Below are positions 1 to 11,018 of a stretch of 64,000 nucleotides of DNA, in pieces; position 1 is the first letter of the stretch; each line of letters begins with the position of its first letter. The notes beneath the pieces were generated by a model, which worked only from the letters and a program-made list of their open reading frames with translations, was not told the DNA's origin and did not search any database. The position numbers and the translations under genes were made by a program. Source of the DNA: Neckera pumila (Eukaryota > Streptophyta > Bryopsida > Hypnales > Neckeraceae); NCBI GenBank assembly GCA_963969595.1, contig OZ018409.1, forward strand, positions 7,268,520 to 7,332,519. Direction: 5' to 3'.

Positions 1-112
1 GTTGTGTACAATTTTTGGACTTTTCACTTCAGTTTTTTAATTCATTTCATTTCTGTTTTATTGGCAACACAAGGCAGATAAAGAGAGAGCATTTAAAGGT
101 GTGAGTTAACAG

Positions 113-1464
113 TCTCGCACTATTGATCTTATGATTTTGGATGTTCCAGAAGGGCTGCTTGTTCCAGGGATATCTTCACCTTCATCTGTTGTTCCACCTT
201 GGAACAACATTCATCCTGACTTTTTAAAGTTAGCTTTCGATTTTGCAAACAGCCACTTGCATGACAATGGAGCCATTCTTACTTTTCACTTTGATGCACA
301 ACAAGTGAAATTAGATTTGCGGAACTTCTGTCGAGCATATCATTTCAAAGTGTATTGGAGGTGGATTGGTGTCAACTGTCTCCCCTTAGCTAATCCACAA
401 GATGCATCAAAGATGGTATTTTAAACTTCTTCACGAGTAGTATGATCTTTTTTGTACTTTGCTATGAAATGAATTTAAATTTTGCTTAAGTCATTACTTC
501 TATTTTAAAGTTGATGAGATCATTTGTTTGCAGAGATTTATTTTTGGTATTCAATTGCTCGTGAAGAGCCTTCCAAATGTTCCACCATCTCGATTTCAAG
601 TGCAACTGGTACCTGGTTTAGATGCAATTGATTTAGATGATGTTCTTCATAACATTGTGACTAAAGAGTCACAACTAATGAACGATAATGTCCCTTGGCG
701 TGGTTCGCGAGAAAAAGACCCCGGTCTTATGCAAATCCTCATAGAATCTTTTTCTCTACCTGGAGATGTGGTGTTTGATTGTTCTGTTGCTACAGGTATG
801 TCCAATTTCTTTATTTAATTCTTGTAGCAGATTTATATATTGAGAAGTTTTTCATTTTGTAGTCTGAATTTTTGTTTCAACTTATTTTGTTACAGGTTGC
901 ACAATCCATGCTTGTCGGAGGTCTGGCCGTCATATAGTGGCATTTGAAGAAGACGCATCGATCTTCAATGCTGTTCTATAGCCACTTATCATTGCGGAAG
1001 AAGGCCCTATTTCTAAGAAGCAACGGGTAGACAAAGAAAGTAATACCTCTAACCATGATGACGACTCAATAGCCGAAGTACCTGATATCCAAGCTACAAA
1101 TCTATTTTGTACGTAAGTCTTTGAAATAATTGTACATGCATTCTTTTCCATTGGAATTTTAAATTGTAACTTGTTAAATTTTTTTGAGTTGTCAACTAAC
1201 AATTTTTATCTTTTGGTACTATGCAGCTCAAGGGTAGCTACATCACCTTCAAGGGATTCTATTCTTCAACCTTTGTGGAAGAAGATAGCCAGTACCCCCC
1301 CTAAGTCTTTTCAGTTACCGGTTTATGCTCAGGATTTAGCAGAGGACTTTGTTAGAGCACCTCCTCGTATATCTAAGTCTCGAAACTTTCATGGAGATCC
1401 AAGAGTTTTGCAATTAGTAGATGATTCAGCTGATTGTGATAGTGATACAGTGCAGCATTTGTGA
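113..1464 (+). pseudogene. DNA N4/N6-methyltransferase-like gene, 3' part, in-frame stop
   Basis: Four exons can be joined in frame: 113-415, 534-795, 896-1112 and 1227-1464, with GT-AG introns of 118, 100 and 114 bases. An acceptor (aacag) precedes 113, so the 5' end lies outside the window. The order of motifs fits a beta-class amino-methyltransferase. First comes a degenerate catalytic motif IV, DVPEG in place of (D/N/S)PP(Y/W), after the hydrophobic run IDLMIL. Then a motif V-like ILTFHF, a variable middle, and a C-terminal SAM-binding motif I (PGDVVFDCSVATG) followed by GRHIVAFEED. That C-terminal block is the strongest match to DNA methylase N-4/N-6 proteins. A TAG at 979-981 interrupts exon 3 in frame just after the SAM-binding region; downstream exons stay open to a TGA. 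Introns are retained, so this is not a retrocopy. The altered catalytic motif and the stop suggest a decayed gene or an inactive paralogue. Fold assignment is fairly sure; function is not. Confidence 0.7.
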
Positions 1465-1793
1465 TATCTATTTCTTGTTGCGGATGCTTATGTACACACA
1501 TTTTTATACTTTGATTTCATCGGTGAGACTAAAAGGGCCACCAACTTTTCTATTTGAACTGGTTCCTTTGCACTTGCATCAGAATTAATGCAATCGTATT
1601 TTTGAAACGGTAGTACTAATTTTTGGAGTTGTTAAGAATGTTACTAAATACCTAACACTTTAGCTATTTTCCAGTATTGGTTTCTATGCAAATGTTATTC
1701 ACTATTAGAACTCTTCCATTATTGGATCACTAAAATGTTGTAATTATTGAAAGTATTAAAGTATGTCACTTGCCCGTTGCGTGGAATGCTCTC
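1465..1793. other. AT-rich spacer, probable 3' flank
   Basis: AT-rich DNA after the methyltransferase-like stop codon. It may include the 3' UTR. No other gene or repeat seen. Confidence 0.4.
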
Positions 1794-2703
1794 TTAACCC
1801 CTGAGCATCCCACAGGCTAAAATATCACCTTCCAAAATCAATTTTCCTAGAAAACAAGGTCCACTCAGCTTCCAGAATATATGTTAGTGCACTTAGTGAC
1901 ATGTGATCTTTTTTTCCATGATCAAGTGTCACTAAGTGCACTAACCCCCCAAAATACATGTTAGTGCACTTAGTGACACATGATGGGTCATTCTAGGATC
2001 ATGTGTCACTAAGTGCACTAACACCCAAAAATAAATGTTAGTGCAATTAATAACATGTGATCTTTTTTTCTTAAGATTATGTGTCACTAAGTGCACTAAC
2101 TCCCGAAAATACATGTTAGTGCACTTAGTGACACGTAATCTTTTTTTCCAAGATCAAGTGCCACTAAGTGCACTAATCACTGAAAACACATGTTAGTGAA
2201 CTTAGTGACACATGTGAAATTTTTTTTCTAAGATCATGTGTCACTAAGTGCACTCACCTCCCAAAATACATGTTAGTGCACTTAGTGATACGTGATCTCT
2301 TTTTCCAAGATTACATGTCACTAAGTGCACAAAATGTATTTTGAGGTGTTAGTGCACTTAGTGACATATTATCTTTAAGAAAGAATTCACGTGTCACTAA
2401 ATGTATAAACATTCATTTTGGGGGATTAGTGCACTTAATGGCACTTGATCTTGAAAAAAAAATCACGTGTCCCTAAGTGCATTAACGTATATTTTGGTGG
2501 GTTAGTGTACTTAGTGACAAATGATCTTAGTCAGAAAAAGATCACGTATCACTAAGTGCACTAACATGTATTTTGGGAGGTGAGTGCACTTAGTGACATA
2601 TGATCTTGAAAAAAAAGATCGCGTATCAATAAGTGCACTAACATATATTTTTGGAGGTTAGTGCACTCAAATTTTGTACTGTGGGTGCTCACTCAGGGGT
2701 TAA
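1794..2703. mobile_element. TTAA-flanked element carrying hairpin array
   Basis: Both ends show TTAA adjoining an inverted repeat: left TTAACCCCTGAGCATCCCAC, right the complement with a 3-base insertion, ending CAGGGGTTAA at 2703. The TTAA target and CCCC ends are those of piggyBac-like elements. The element is about 910 bases with no coding capacity, and its interior is almost entirely the hairpin array described separately. The same TTAACCCCT terminus recurs many times in this window. The piggyBac class is inferred from the ends only, because no transposase is present. Confidence 0.7.
1881..2670. repeat. Tandem array of about ten hairpins
   Basis: Units of about 75 bases each form a foldback: stem TTAGTGCACTTAGTGACAC, short loop, then the complementary arm GTGTCACTAAGTGCACTAA. 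Units 1-6 have T-rich loops; units 7-10, after about 2330, have A-rich loops and reversed spacers. The array is therefore also one large inverted repeat centred near 2330. Stems carry scattered mismatches. No promoter seen. Confidence 0.85.
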
Positions 2704-3968
2704 ACCTTAATAGAATGTGAAAATCCATCTCATGTATTCACTTCATGAAGCATTCTAAATCCTAAATCCCAAAATGCATCTTTTCAAAAATCTATGATTA
2801 TTAAGTAAAGAATCATTTTTCTTAACTATCAAAATATTGCTATTATTTGCACTAATGTCTATTAAAAAAACAGTGTCTACTTCATGAAGTCTTCATTTTC
2901 ACAAAAAATTATATTCTCCAAATTTAGTCTGAAACTCGCATTTAATATTTAGAATTTTCAAAATAGATACTTTAAATTTTAACCAAATTACAATTCAAAA
3001 ATTTCCTTAAATGATCACAAAATTGAAATTCAAATGGCTGCAAATCTACACTCATTTTTTCTTATAATGCACAAATTGATTGCTATAAAAAATTAAAAGA
3101 GAACCCATAGGTTTTTATCATTTTTTTCTCACAAATGTTAAAATGAAAGGATTTGCAGACAATTGAATCCTAAAACTACATGTACAATTTGTTATCATTT
3201 TAAATTTGCTTTGCTCACATTAAGCTGACACCATACATCTTTATTTTTACAGGGTCTTAGGTCTGCACTTGCACACAATAATAGGTTTTATTATTTTATA
3301 ATCTAAAAATTTGTTCCAAAATTAGTTAAAATTCCACGCTCTATACTCTACGCTCCATGCTCATGTGGCAGCATTCCCCCGATTTTAGGTGTAGTTACCT
3401 TACAGTACAATTTGATTTTAGAAAGATTTGCAGTCTTCCTACATTTCTAGCACCCTACTGTCTGTAATGCTTGGGAGTTGTGCCTGAGCTTGCTACCTCC
3501 TTGGGTGGGTGTCATGGCAAGGCTACACCAATCAGCACTACAAAATTGAAGTGTTTTTTGTGACATGCTGACACCTCCCAAATGACACTTGAGTCGTGTC
3601 ACTAAGTTACTACCAGTTTCTTTGTTGTCATATTGTTGAATGATGCTTGTCATTTGGGAGTTGGAATACGTCGAGTTACACACAAACTCCCTTTTCCAAT
3701 ATTGAACGAGAGAATGGTACTCAACTTAAGATGCTTGAAAAAAAGACACTTCATCACACTTCCTGCACTTGAGTTAGATTACTGTGCATTTCAGTAATCT
3801 GCCTTGTTTTCTTCAAGGGCAAATTCTTCCAGGATCTCATAATATTTACGTTAGTAGCCTTCATGCCCATTGCCTTTCTTCCATGCATCCAGCTCATCGC
3901 ATTGATCCTCCACTTGTCCACTTCGCTACTGAAGAAGTATTGTTGGGTGTGAAAATATTCCACACCAT
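2704..3968. other. AT-rich intergenic with lone TIR-like end
   Basis: AT-rich sequence without a credible gene. At about 3383-3400 the string ATTTTAGGTGTAGTTA is the complement of the terminal repeat of the element at 6869-8083, so a solo end or deleted copy lies here. The part from about 3430 to 3970 is less AT-rich but shows no recognisable coding sequence. Confidence 0.5.
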
Positions 3969-4203
3969 CTACACAAAATGAAATTAGGTTGTCCCATACT
4001 AATTTCTCAACAGTCTACACTATACAAATATTCACGACTTTTGTACAATGATGCATTCAATTCAAAGCCATGTGTATGGGATAGATTTGTGCACTAATTC
4101 AAGGCTTGGTTCAGAGAGTGGCATGTGCCTCCATGTGGAACAAGCATTGACCCATGAGGTAATTTATCTCAGGTAAGGCAACCTAAATTCATTATTTTGT
4201 GTA
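3969..4203 (+). mobile_element. CTACACAAAA MITE, copy 1
   Basis: Begins CTACACAAAATGAAATTAGG and ends with an approximate inverted repeat (CCTAAATTCATTATTTTGTG). The interior is nearly identical to 14048-14302 and, inverted, to 19018-19273. About 235 bases, non-coding; the right end is the most diverged of the three copies. The superfamily is not determinable from these ends. Confidence 0.75.
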
Positions 4204-6868
4204 AGTTAAGTTACTGTAAGTTGTTGTTTTTTGGAAAGGAAGTTGACCATAAAAAGTTACTGTAAGTTAGAGCCAAGGCAGTCACAATGCAAGCTATTGG
4301 ATGTTGTGCTGAGGTAAACACAGTACATCTTTCCAGCAGTGAATTGAACTTACAGGAGTACAGGACACTGAATAGATGTGCAAGTTACACTCCACTGTCC
4401 GTCCACCAGACTTGGAAGGTTTCCAAGGGCAGGTAACCTCACACAATTGAAATGCTTGTACCTTGATTAATAAAATGTTTTACAAGTACAGGACAAGAGT
4501 GTCACCACATCACACCTGGCATAACTTAATCCATGAAGTTGGTGAAATCCCAGCTATGAGAATTTGGCCAGGCTGGGCTATCATCCCTTGTACAGTACAC
4601 AACAATTATTTTCCAGATTTTTGAATCATACAGTAGATAGTTTTGGCGTGGAAACCTGCTTGCTTGTTGTACCAGCTCTTTTCTATACAGGATGACTGAT
4701 GCATTATACAGTAGTTGTTGTTGTTGTTGTTTTGAAAAGGAGAGTGTCAATACAAATTATACAGTGAGAGCCTGATTGATTGTTTTTCCCCTCTGGGTTT
4801 TTTCTTCTCTCATTATTTATTGGTCACCTTCTTTACAAAAAAAAATTTACAAATTATACAGTGGTTTGGGCACTATGGTTTTTGAAGAGGAATACTGCCA
4901 GAATACAGAAACAGAGACATTATCATTTTGGGATGATTGCTGTGTGATCTTTGAATGATTATACATAGTTTTCGATGCATAAATGACACTTCATCCACAT
5001 TATACATACTCTATCCACAGTTGTACATGTAAAATTGTGAAATGCTTTCTTCACCCCCAACAAGAAAACTGAAGAAAAGTCATTGGATACTGTACATGCA
5101 AAGAGCAGAACATGGTCTCCACGCACCTCTATGGTAGTCCAAGTAAGGTAGATCAACCTATTACCACCCTGATTTGTAATTTGACTATCTTGGGGCTAAT
5201 TCCATGACAGACATATATTTTTCAGAGGTGTGCACATGTTTCATGAATCAAACCCAAGTGAAATTATAATTTTCTAATCAAAATTGTAATTTCTGTGAAT
5301 TTTTGAAGTGTTTTACTCAAGCGCCCGTGACTAAGGTCATAAACGCCTAATAACAACCCATAACCACCTTCTTATGTCCCTATAAGCATCTAGGTATTCA
5401 CCAATCAGCTATTGCCACATTACCCTAATGACATAAATGCACTGATTTTGTCAAATTTCCAGATAGAATTGGCTCACTTCTGGACAGATTTGGATGGTGG
5501 AATGGGTGGAAATGGGGCCAAAAACAGGGTGGCGGAAATGGGTTGGAGACGGAATTAGGCTGGTCTACCTTAGACTTCCCCTTGACGAACTGACCTGAAA
5601 GTCTCCCAGGGCCTGCATGTGAGCTAGACTTGATCTTGCATTCTTTGCAACAGGCTCTTAAGCAGACAGCATTCTTAGGAATCCATGAGAAAGTCTGTCC
5701 TCAGCTCACTCTTGGGAGCTAACCTACTGCGGTCAAAAAAAGTGTGCATACATTAGGCGGTTACACAATGCCATTAACTTATATCAAAGTTTACAGTCAC
5801 CACAAAGATTTTAAGTTTAAGTTAGTCCTTGTGCTACGGACTGCATTTGAAGTTTGAGTCACCTCAGAAACAGAGCAGTGGTGCGCCAAGCCTCGTCGTG
5901 CCTTGTATCCTGACTTAGGAAACCACCTGGGATGTCCCCTTGCAATGGATTCTGTCCATTTGTTTCAAAAAAGAAAGAAAAAAGAAACCATCTGGGATGC
6001 CGCCCGCAGAGTCGTGAAATCTGTTCAATCTGTACGAAGTTAGTGCACACTTTATTCTGCAGCACAGATGCATGTGCATGCTTGGGTTGGTCGGTCTCGT
6101 TTGTTAAGTTAAGTGGGATAAACTATTTTGTGATGGAGAAGTCCTATCACTCCTACGAGTGGCGCATCAATTAAAATGCACATTATATAAGGTAGAAACA
6201 CCCATTAGCGTTCCTATTCCCATTCTTGTACTTTAGATTGTCACTATTTTTGTCCCTAGATTGGCTCTGGTTGGCTTAAGCATTTGAAGGACACATACTT
6301 AACTCTCATTTGTTCTTATCTGATTTTTGTTGACTTCAGTTTTGGGTCCACCTGTGTGACAATTTTAGTGGTCTAGGAAGCCGCCTCTTTAAAAAATCAT
6401 AGAAACTACATACCACATCCAAAAAAGCTATTTTTTTCTTATGAATATTCATGATTTTCACTTGCCAATACTAAAAGAATATTAATTTTAGGAAAAGTTG
6501 TCTCCAACTATGCTGAATTGCTTAATATTGATGGGTTTTGGGTGCTTCCACCTTATGTGTGATATTTAGTGTCTACGGACTGGTACATATCATGCTCAAA
6601 CCAGCTGCCCAATGAGTTTTGTTACAGACAACAGACAGCACCACCAGTACCTGAATGCGGGCCTGTTTGTCCCTGAGTTTGTCCGACTTTTTTGACTGGA
6701 AGCGTTTGCAGGGTAATTCCAGGAATAGAACAGGCAATTGTCCATGCAAGCACCCTTGCGTCAAGGACTGGCCGGATACTACAGCCCTTTTTCACGTGGC
6801 AAAATGGGGACAGATTATAAACCCTCTTTTGGGAAATGTTGAATTTGGACTGTCATTTAGTGCTAATG
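4204..6868. other. Intergenic, no supported gene
   Basis: Mixed AT-rich sequence. Short open frames between 4.5 and 6.9 kb lack homology I recognise, consistent splice structure or codon bias. Nothing else identified. Confidence 0.5.
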
Positions 6869-8083
6869 TAACTACACCTAAAATTGACCCAAAAGGACCA
6901 AACGGCGTTTTTTTGGCAACATAGCAATTTTGGGCAGCTCACTACGAATGGAAATTTAATTTTTTTTCTTTGAAAATTTCACACAATGTGTGCCCAAGGA
7001 GTAGCTTCAAGGCCCAACAATTTTCAAAACTTTTGATTACATGGTCAAAAAGTTATTGGATGATATGTCATCTTCAATGGTCGACGGGCAACTCAATTTT
7101 TTTCTAAAAAATCACTTTTTAAAATATTAAAAATTTGAAATTGGTTCTTTAGATTTATATATACGTGTAAAGCTTTGAATTATTCCATTTTGATTTATGA
7201 GATGAAAATTATGAGGTGTTCTACTTTGCAGGCAGTTATGGATTCCCTATTCTAAAATAAACTTTGAAGTCCTTTATTTAACTCAATTTTTAGTGTTTTT
7301 TGAAAAAATAAAATAAAAAAATAGGATGTATATTGTTTACTACAACATTACAAGTTTACAACCAATTGACATTTTTCAATTCCATCATTAAATTCTTAAC
7401 AAATTTGTGTTTTGAATCATTCTCTACTTCTTTCTACAACCAATTTTTTTCCTATATGTTGTACAAATCTAAATGATCTGAATTTTTTCAAGCATGTAGC
7501 CAACTTGCTTTGAAGAATGAATCCAAGGAGTCAACACCATTTTGGACATTTTTTCATTAAAATGTGACCTTGTGAAGTGCAGCTGCCCGGGTTCTTGCAG
7601 GGCAAAATAAAAGGGGTTTTGTCATTTCAAATGCTAATATCTTGTAATCTACAAGGTGGAAAATTCTGAAATTTTTTCTACATATTTTCAAGCAAGTTTA
7701 CTACAAGATCCTATGGCTACATGTGTCCAAAAATGTTTTTGTTCTAAAATTTGATACTTGTACTAGAAATGGCAATTTTAGAGTGTTTTCGGTGAAAACA
7801 TAGTCTCTGACTTTTAGGGGTTAAGCAAAACCAATAGTTCAAGCATGGTTCTCATTATTATATTGAAAAAAAATTATGGGGTCTTATTGGTAGTCCAAAG
7901 GGGATTTTAAATTCTTTGAGAATGCATTTTTTGGACATTGTATGAGTAAACTATGAATTTTCAAAGTACTAAAAATAGGTGTTTTTAAAACCGACCCTAA
8001 GCTCTCATAAATAGTGGAAGTACATTTTGGACAAGAATTTGTAGGGGTTGGTTTTAGAAAGGGGTCAAAATTGGGTGTAGTTA
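6869..8083. mobile_element. TAACTACACC inverted-repeat element
   Basis: Left end TAACTACACCTAAAATTGAC and right end GGTCAAAATTGGGTGTAGTT are an inverted repeat of about 22 bases with few mismatches, 1.2 kb apart. There is no open frame of note inside. The right part contains a fragment of a TTAA-type element (7620-7824), so the composition is nested or chimeric. A lone related end sits near 3390. Confidence 0.65.
7620..7824 (+). mobile_element. 3' end fragment of TTAA (piggyBac-like) element
   Basis: Matches the 3' portion of the elements at 9840-11018 and 16861-17509: an AAAATTCTGAAATTTTTTC segment, ACAAGATCCTATGG, AGAAATGGCAATTTT, then the end TTTTAGGGGTTAA at 7824. The matching left end is not visible upstream, so it appears 5'-truncated. 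Confidence 0.65.
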
Positions 8084-9839
8084 ATGTTTTGTTGTTAGTT
8101 GTTTTTGAAACACATGGATAATTCCCATTGATAGTGCTAACATTTCATCTACATTTCCCTTAAAATTCTTGCAAGCTAACCACATTTTTGGGGCGTTATG
8201 TCTATTGCTGCCTTTTGCCTTTTGAAAATTACAATTTTGGATGCATACTATTGTTGATAGAAATCCATGTATTTAATTTGCACGCATGGGCAAGTTTGGT
8301 AAAAATTACAATTTTAAATGCATATTGTTGATGGAAACCATATATATAATTTGCATGCATGGGCAAGTTTGGGAACAATGGCCAAAAAAAACATCTTTTA
8401 AACCAAAAATATTGCATTTTAAAACTCTTTTTCACTTTTTTTCCTCCCACTTTATATTGATGTAATGCACGTGAATCCAAGACATCTGTGAAAATTCTGT
8501 TGAATTTAATGATGTTGCAAATGTTACAATAGGATCATAGTCTTAGTAATGCAAGTTGCATAAGTTTTCGCAAGATTCAGTGGACTCAAGTTTTTATTTT
8601 TAGTATTCTAGCTTTAAAACTAAACATACACATTATTCTAAAAGATGAAAATTAATTCTACATCCTTAAATTTGAAGTAAAATTTGAATTTGTGATGCAT
8701 CCACATGCATGCAATGGGAAAAAAAACATTCTATTTAGAGCTTATTGATCACACAAATAGTAAAGAATTTGAGTTTGAAATTTTTGTATATACATGTATT
8801 CTATATAAAAGAGAGATAAGATCTTACAATTTCAATTGTTATTGTTTACAATTATTTTCATAAAGATCTTAACACAAAAGAGGCAATTTTTTCTATTTTG
8901 GAGGATCAAAATTCAAAGTAATTTTAGGAGTTAAATATTTTCTTATCTACTTTTGATGCATAACCATATTATTGATTTTCACTAGCAATATCTCTAAATC
9001 TCAAAAAAAAAATCTTAGAAGGTTTTCATTTTTGTGACCACAGTATGTAATAATTGCATTGATGTTTTAAAAATCAAATTGAAAAGGTTAGTGAAGAATA
9101 CAAAAATGTGCTTAGTCTTGACTTTAACATGATTTGATTCAAAAAATATGAGTTTTGCATTTGCAACATGTTTACTTTGAAAAAACAAACTATCACTTTT
9201 GGTCCAAGTACTTATTTCAGATACCTGTGGATCAAGTTGTTGTTTGTGTGGTCTTCTTTTGTCTTTCTTTTAAACAATAATAAACTACATAGGCTAATAA
9301 TAGATATTTTTGCTTAAACACAAATGGTTGAAATGTGGTCAACCAAGATGTGCAATTAGCTTGGACTCAAATTAACAAGTTTATATAGGTTGAAAATTTT
9401 TCAAATTGTTTACTTTTTCTTCAAATTTTCTAGATATATTTTTCTACATGTATATAATTATATGTTCCTAATCTTATGAGAATTTATATATTTTAAGTTG
9501 TGCCCAGAATCATTTAAAAAAAATTGTATTTAGACATACAATTTTTGACTTATATTAACTTGTATTAATAGCAAGAGCTTGTAGCAAATTAATTTGATTA
9601 CCTCCAAAATACTTACCATGTTTATGGTCAAGTGTAAGGCCATTGATGATCTTCCCTTTAAAATATTTATGTCATTTCTTTCCAATGCAAACAAATGAAA
9701 AACAATTGTTTAGTCTATTTTTAATTTTTTAATTTTTAATAATTATTCTTTTCATTCTTAACTAAATCAAAAACTCAAAAATTCAAAACAACAAGAGTTC
9801 CTATTCAGTTCTCCCTTCCTTAGTTCATAAAATTGCAAT
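8084..9839. other. AT-rich intergenic
   Basis: Very AT-rich. At 8241-8370 there is a short direct duplication (GCATGGGCAAGTTTGG and neighbours, about 85 bases apart). No gene. Confidence 0.5.
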
Positions 9840-11018
9840 TTAACCCCTAAAGGATTGTTGTCCCTTTGGGGGAAAAATTCATTTTTGGGCAAGTACCTAT
9901 GGACTAATTTTTGTCCATGTTTTGAAACTATTTTTTGAAGATAGAGAAACTGATAAGCTTTGTGGGAATATAATATTTTTTCAATCGGTGCCCGGGAACA
10001 AAAGTTATGCCAAAATAAGCTCAAAATAAGGGAGAAGGGGCAGCAAAAAAAATTGCAAATTTTTTTATATTTTTTATATTCTTTTATACTCATAAATTAT
10101 ATTTTTGTCTACTCGAAAAGTTTTGATTCATTTCATTTGGATTTGTTTTGAGAAAGTTATGGACAATCTTGCATTAGAGGGGATTTGGGGGCCTTGGGAG
10201 ACCGTTTTAGGCCCGATCCCCAATTTGGCAAGATTCAGTGAACGGCAGTATGGGCGTATCAAAATTCTTTTTTTTTCAAAAAAAAATTAATATTTAATAT
10301 ATATATGATTTTAAGCAATTTTTTTTCTTCCAAAAATGACGTGGCAGTCGTTGTGCCACGTCAGCTGGGTGTTCCCGCAATTTGAAAACGCAAGGGAATT
10401 TGCAATCTCCCAAGACCACCAAATCCCCTCTAATGTGTTTTTTGAGCAATTAGAACATCTTCTTGAAAAAATAACTCGTAGGATTCATTTCTAATGCAAT
10501 TTTTCCAATTTTTCCAAAAAAAGTTCCACATTGTTTAACAGCTTTCTATAATAATCTCACCATTGGAATTAGTGCATTTTAGTTCTATCTAAAAGATATT
10601 AATATTCTAGATTTTCCTTCTACCTTGTACCTACTTCTACTTAATAATTTTCTTAAGAATGAAAATTAATTTTTTTTGAATTTTTTTTTTCTTTGACTTT
10701 GAATTCAATTCTCCATTATAAAGATTTAAAGCTCAAAACTCTGTAGTACAAAAAATTTAAGTTAAAAATGTTCAAAGTCAAAAATTCTAGTCCTGCAATG
10801 TGTTAAAAATTTTGTTTTTTCACTTTGAATGCATATATCTTGCAATTTGTGCGATCAAAAATTCTGAATTTTTTCCACACATTTTCATATTAATTAGGTG
10901 TAAGATCCTAAGGTTAGATGTGAAAAAAAATAATTTTCAGTTATTTACACTTTGCTATAGAAATGGCAAATTTGAGTGTTTTTTGGCAGAAAAAAGACCT
11001 TGGTCCTTTAGGGGTTAA
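9840..11018 (+). mobile_element. TTAA (piggyBac-like) non-autonomous element
   Basis: Left end TTAACCCCTAAAGG; right end CCTTTAGGGGTTAA. Just inside the left end is a short palindrome around GTCCCTTTGGGGG, conserved in sister elements at 16861, 18094 and 40535. The internal landmark GGTGCCCGGGAACAAAAGTT is also shared. No transposase, so it depends on a source elsewhere. About 1.18 kb including a nested 263-base insertion at 10172-10434. Confidence 0.8.
10172..10434. mobile_element. Nested CATTAGAGGGG MITE
   Basis: Terminal inverted repeat of about 32 bases with a few mismatches: CATTAGAGGGGATTTGG at the left and CCAAATCCCCTCTAATG at the right. Sister TTAA elements lack this segment at the same place, confirming an insertion. 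The interior holds a palindrome GACGTGGC...GCCACGTC. No clear target duplication. Confidence 0.75.

Noticed and set aside
9840..11018. Autonomous piggyBac transposase gene
   Set aside because: No long frame or transposase motifs in this or any TTAA element of the window; all look non-autonomous.
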